7,009 nt of DNA from Acidobacteriota bacterium. GTDB taxonomy: Bacteria > Acidobacteriota > Polarisedimenticolia > J045. A program made the translations under genes and the position numbers. Location of the stretch: positions 1 to 7,009 of the forward strand of contig JAJRXN010000519.1 in assembly GCA_024276295.1 (NCBI GenBank). Reading direction: 5' to 3'. Of this stretch, positions 5,903 to 7,009 are shown in pieces. The notes beneath the pieces are model-generated. The model was not told where the DNA came from and searched no databases. It saw nothing but the letters and a program-made list of their open reading frames with translations. How positions within the stretch are numbered: position 1 is the first letter of the stretch; each line of letters opens with the position of its first letter.

Positions 5903-6907
5903 TCAGGGGCCGAGCCAGCGGTCCCAGTCGATTCCGCCGCCGACCCGGATGCCGAGGATCTCGCCGTCCGGCGCCACGAGGAACACCGACGGCGTCTCGC
6001 GCACGCGCAGGCTCCTGCCCGCGGCCCGGGTGCGGTCGAGCAGATGCTCCCAGGGATAGGACGACCCGAGGAAGTTCGCCGTCTCGCGCTCCATGCTCTC
6101 GTTGGGAGCCTGGGCGATGTCGACGATGACGAGATCCTTCGGCTGCCGCAGCTTGTACCACTTCCGCAGCAGCGGGAGGCTGTCGCGGCAGTGCGAACAG
6201 GTCGGCAGCCAGTAGAACACCAGCAGGCGCTTGCCCGGCTCGAGCAGGCTGCGCAGCGGCAGCGGCTCGCGCGTACCGAGGCGGGTCACGGTGACGTCGG
6301 GAAGCTGCTGGCCCGTCAGCGCGAAGACCGGGTTCGCGGCGAGGACGCCGAGCGTCGGGACCGGCCGGCCGGCGCCGGCCAGCGCCATCGCCTCGGCGAT
6401 CGTCATGCCGCTCGCGGCCTGCTGGGCGACGCTCCCTCCGCCGACCAGCCGCAGCACGCCGCCGGCGTCGATCAGCACGAACGTGGGAATCGTCCGCACG
6501 CCGAGCAGCCTGGCGAGCTGCCCCGGGTCGGCGATCGGGCGGACTCCCTCGATGCCGAGCACCGCCAGTCGCCTCGGCACGTCGTCGGCCGACTGTCCGC
6601 TGGCCAGCACGACCAGGGGCGCGAGCACCGCATCGGGCGCGACGCGCGAGGCTGTCTCCACCGCCTCGGCCAGGGCCCGTTCGGACAGCGGATCACCCGG
6701 CCGCCAGTAGACGCCGATGATCGGCCGCTTGCCGACGAACGGCGCCAGGCTGCGACCGGCGGGCCCTCCGGCGCTGGCCAGCGCCTCCGGGGGGACCGGC
6801 TGCCCCGGGGCGACCAGCGACGCCGAAGCGTACTGCGCCACCGCGGGAAGCCCCGCGACGGAAACCAGGAGAACGACCGGCAGGAGACGACGAGCGAGCA
6901 CTTTCAT
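5903..6907 (-). CDS. Secreted tandem thioredoxin-fold (TlpA-like) protein; first fold lacks CXXC
   Basis: The 334-residue product begins with a Sec signal peptide: basic start MKVLARR, hydrophobic core to about residue 20, likely cleavage after PAVA (24). With no lipobox cysteine, the mature protein should be a soluble periplasmic or exported one. Two thioredoxin-like folds follow. The first, about 55-180, has the strand/turn GVYWRPGDPLS (65-75) where a CXXC would sit, but has D72 and S75 in place of cysteines; it keeps the cis-proline loop RTIPTFVLID (138-147). The second, about 200-334, is a TlpA/ResA-like domain with FYWLPTCSHC (231-240), so C237 and C240 are the redox pair, and cis-proline ETPSVFLVAPDG (304-314). 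These are the only cysteines. The likely role is thiol-disulfide exchange or reduction outside the cytoplasm, with the first fold for binding. Partner unknown. Its stop lies 41 bases before the DUF4912 start. Confidence 0.88.
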   Translation of the reverse strand: MKVLARRLLPVVLLVSVAGLPAVAQYASASLVAPGQPVPPEALASAGGPAGRSLAPFVGKRPIIGVYWRPGDPLSERALAEAVETASRVAPDAVLAPLVVLASGQSADDVPRRLAVLGIEGVRPIADPGQLARLLGVRTIPTFVLIDAGGVLRLVGGGSVAQQAASGMTIAEAMALAGAGRPVPTLGVLAANPVFALTGQQLPDVTVTRLGTREPLPLRSLLEPGKRLLVFYWLPTCSHCRDSLPLLRKWYKLRQPKDLVIVDIAQAPNESMERETANFLGSSYPWEHLLDRTRAAGRSLRVRETPSVFLVAPDGEILGIRVGGGIDWDRWLGP

Positions 6908-7009
6908 GGACCCGATGGTAGCCGGTCGCGGCGCGTCGCGCCGGCCGGCTGCGAGATGCCCCGGAACGAGGGCGGCCGTGCATCCCCCCCCGGACAGGCA
7001 CGATAATCG
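6908..7009. other. Non-coding leader at the right edge
   Basis: These 102 bases lie upstream of the thioredoxin gene and run to the window edge. They hold a run of eight C (6984-6991; G on the coding strand) and, at the very end, the near-palindrome CGATAATCG (7001-7009). The latter is the only AT-rich patch and includes GATAAT on the plus strand. The gene's promoter is probably here or just outside, but no paired -35/-10 is convincing. I see no ORF or RNA gene. Confidence 0.3.

Noticed and set aside
4656..6059. A second long plus-strand frame of 467 codons, and a 365-codon one at 2399-3496
   Set aside because: Both are low-complexity Arg/Pro/Ala translations opposite conserved genes, with no domain signature.
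5862..6161. An N-terminal extension of the DUF4912 gene by 100 codons
   Set aside because: It would overlap the conserved C-terminal half of the thioredoxin gene in another frame, and the added residues are Arg/Gly/Pro-rich noise. The ATG at 5861 fits the gap between the genes.
7001..7009. CGATAATCG at the edge as an operator or a divergent plus-strand promoter
   Set aside because: GATAAT is a five-of-six -10 match, but no -35 is visible and the downstream gene is outside the window. A nine-base near-palindrome alone is not evidence.

Overview
The window is a compact, very GC-rich stretch of bacterial chromosome. Every gene I can support lies on the minus strand, so transcription runs from the right end (about 7009) to the left end (1). 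In transcription order the genes are: a secreted protein with two thioredoxin folds (5903-6907); a DUF4912-type protein (4923-5861); a GH57 1,4-alpha-glucan branching enzyme (3271-4854); a TrmJ-like tRNA 2'-O-methyltransferase (2447-3274); the signal peptide peptidase SppA (519-2381 or 2393); a YjbQ/UPF0047 protein (103-510); and the first 28 codons of a major-facilitator transporter (1-86), cut by the window edge. No tRNA, rRNA, insertion sequence, CRISPR array or phage gene is visible. No stretch over 300 bases lacks a gene; the longest non-coding stretch is about 100 bases, at the right end.

The organism is probably a Gram-negative-type bacterium with high GC content. Support comes from the long double-domain (67 kDa-type) SppA and from the secreted TlpA-like protein. 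GH57 branching enzyme next to DUF4912 is a combination I associate with groups such as Acidobacteriota and former Deltaproteobacteria. The sequence alone does not settle the phylum.

The layout suggests one or two operons. The thioredoxin, DUF4912, GH57 and trmJ genes follow at short spacings (41 nt, 68 nt, then a 4-nt ATGA overlap). An extended -10 promoter candidate sits in the trmJ-sppA gap and could start a second unit, sppA-yjbQ-MFS, whose gaps are 8 and 16 nt. The central functional theme is glycogen or alpha-glucan branching (GH57 plus its DUF4912 neighbour). The other genes are housekeeping: tRNA modification, membrane proteolysis, periplasmic redox or thiol chemistry, and transport.

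I do not see an undescribed multi-gene system. The points most worth a second look are the DUF4912-GH57 pair, a Tyr-to-Trp change at the loop position important for branching in GH57 enzymes, and a tandem thioredoxin protein whose first fold has lost its CXXC motif.
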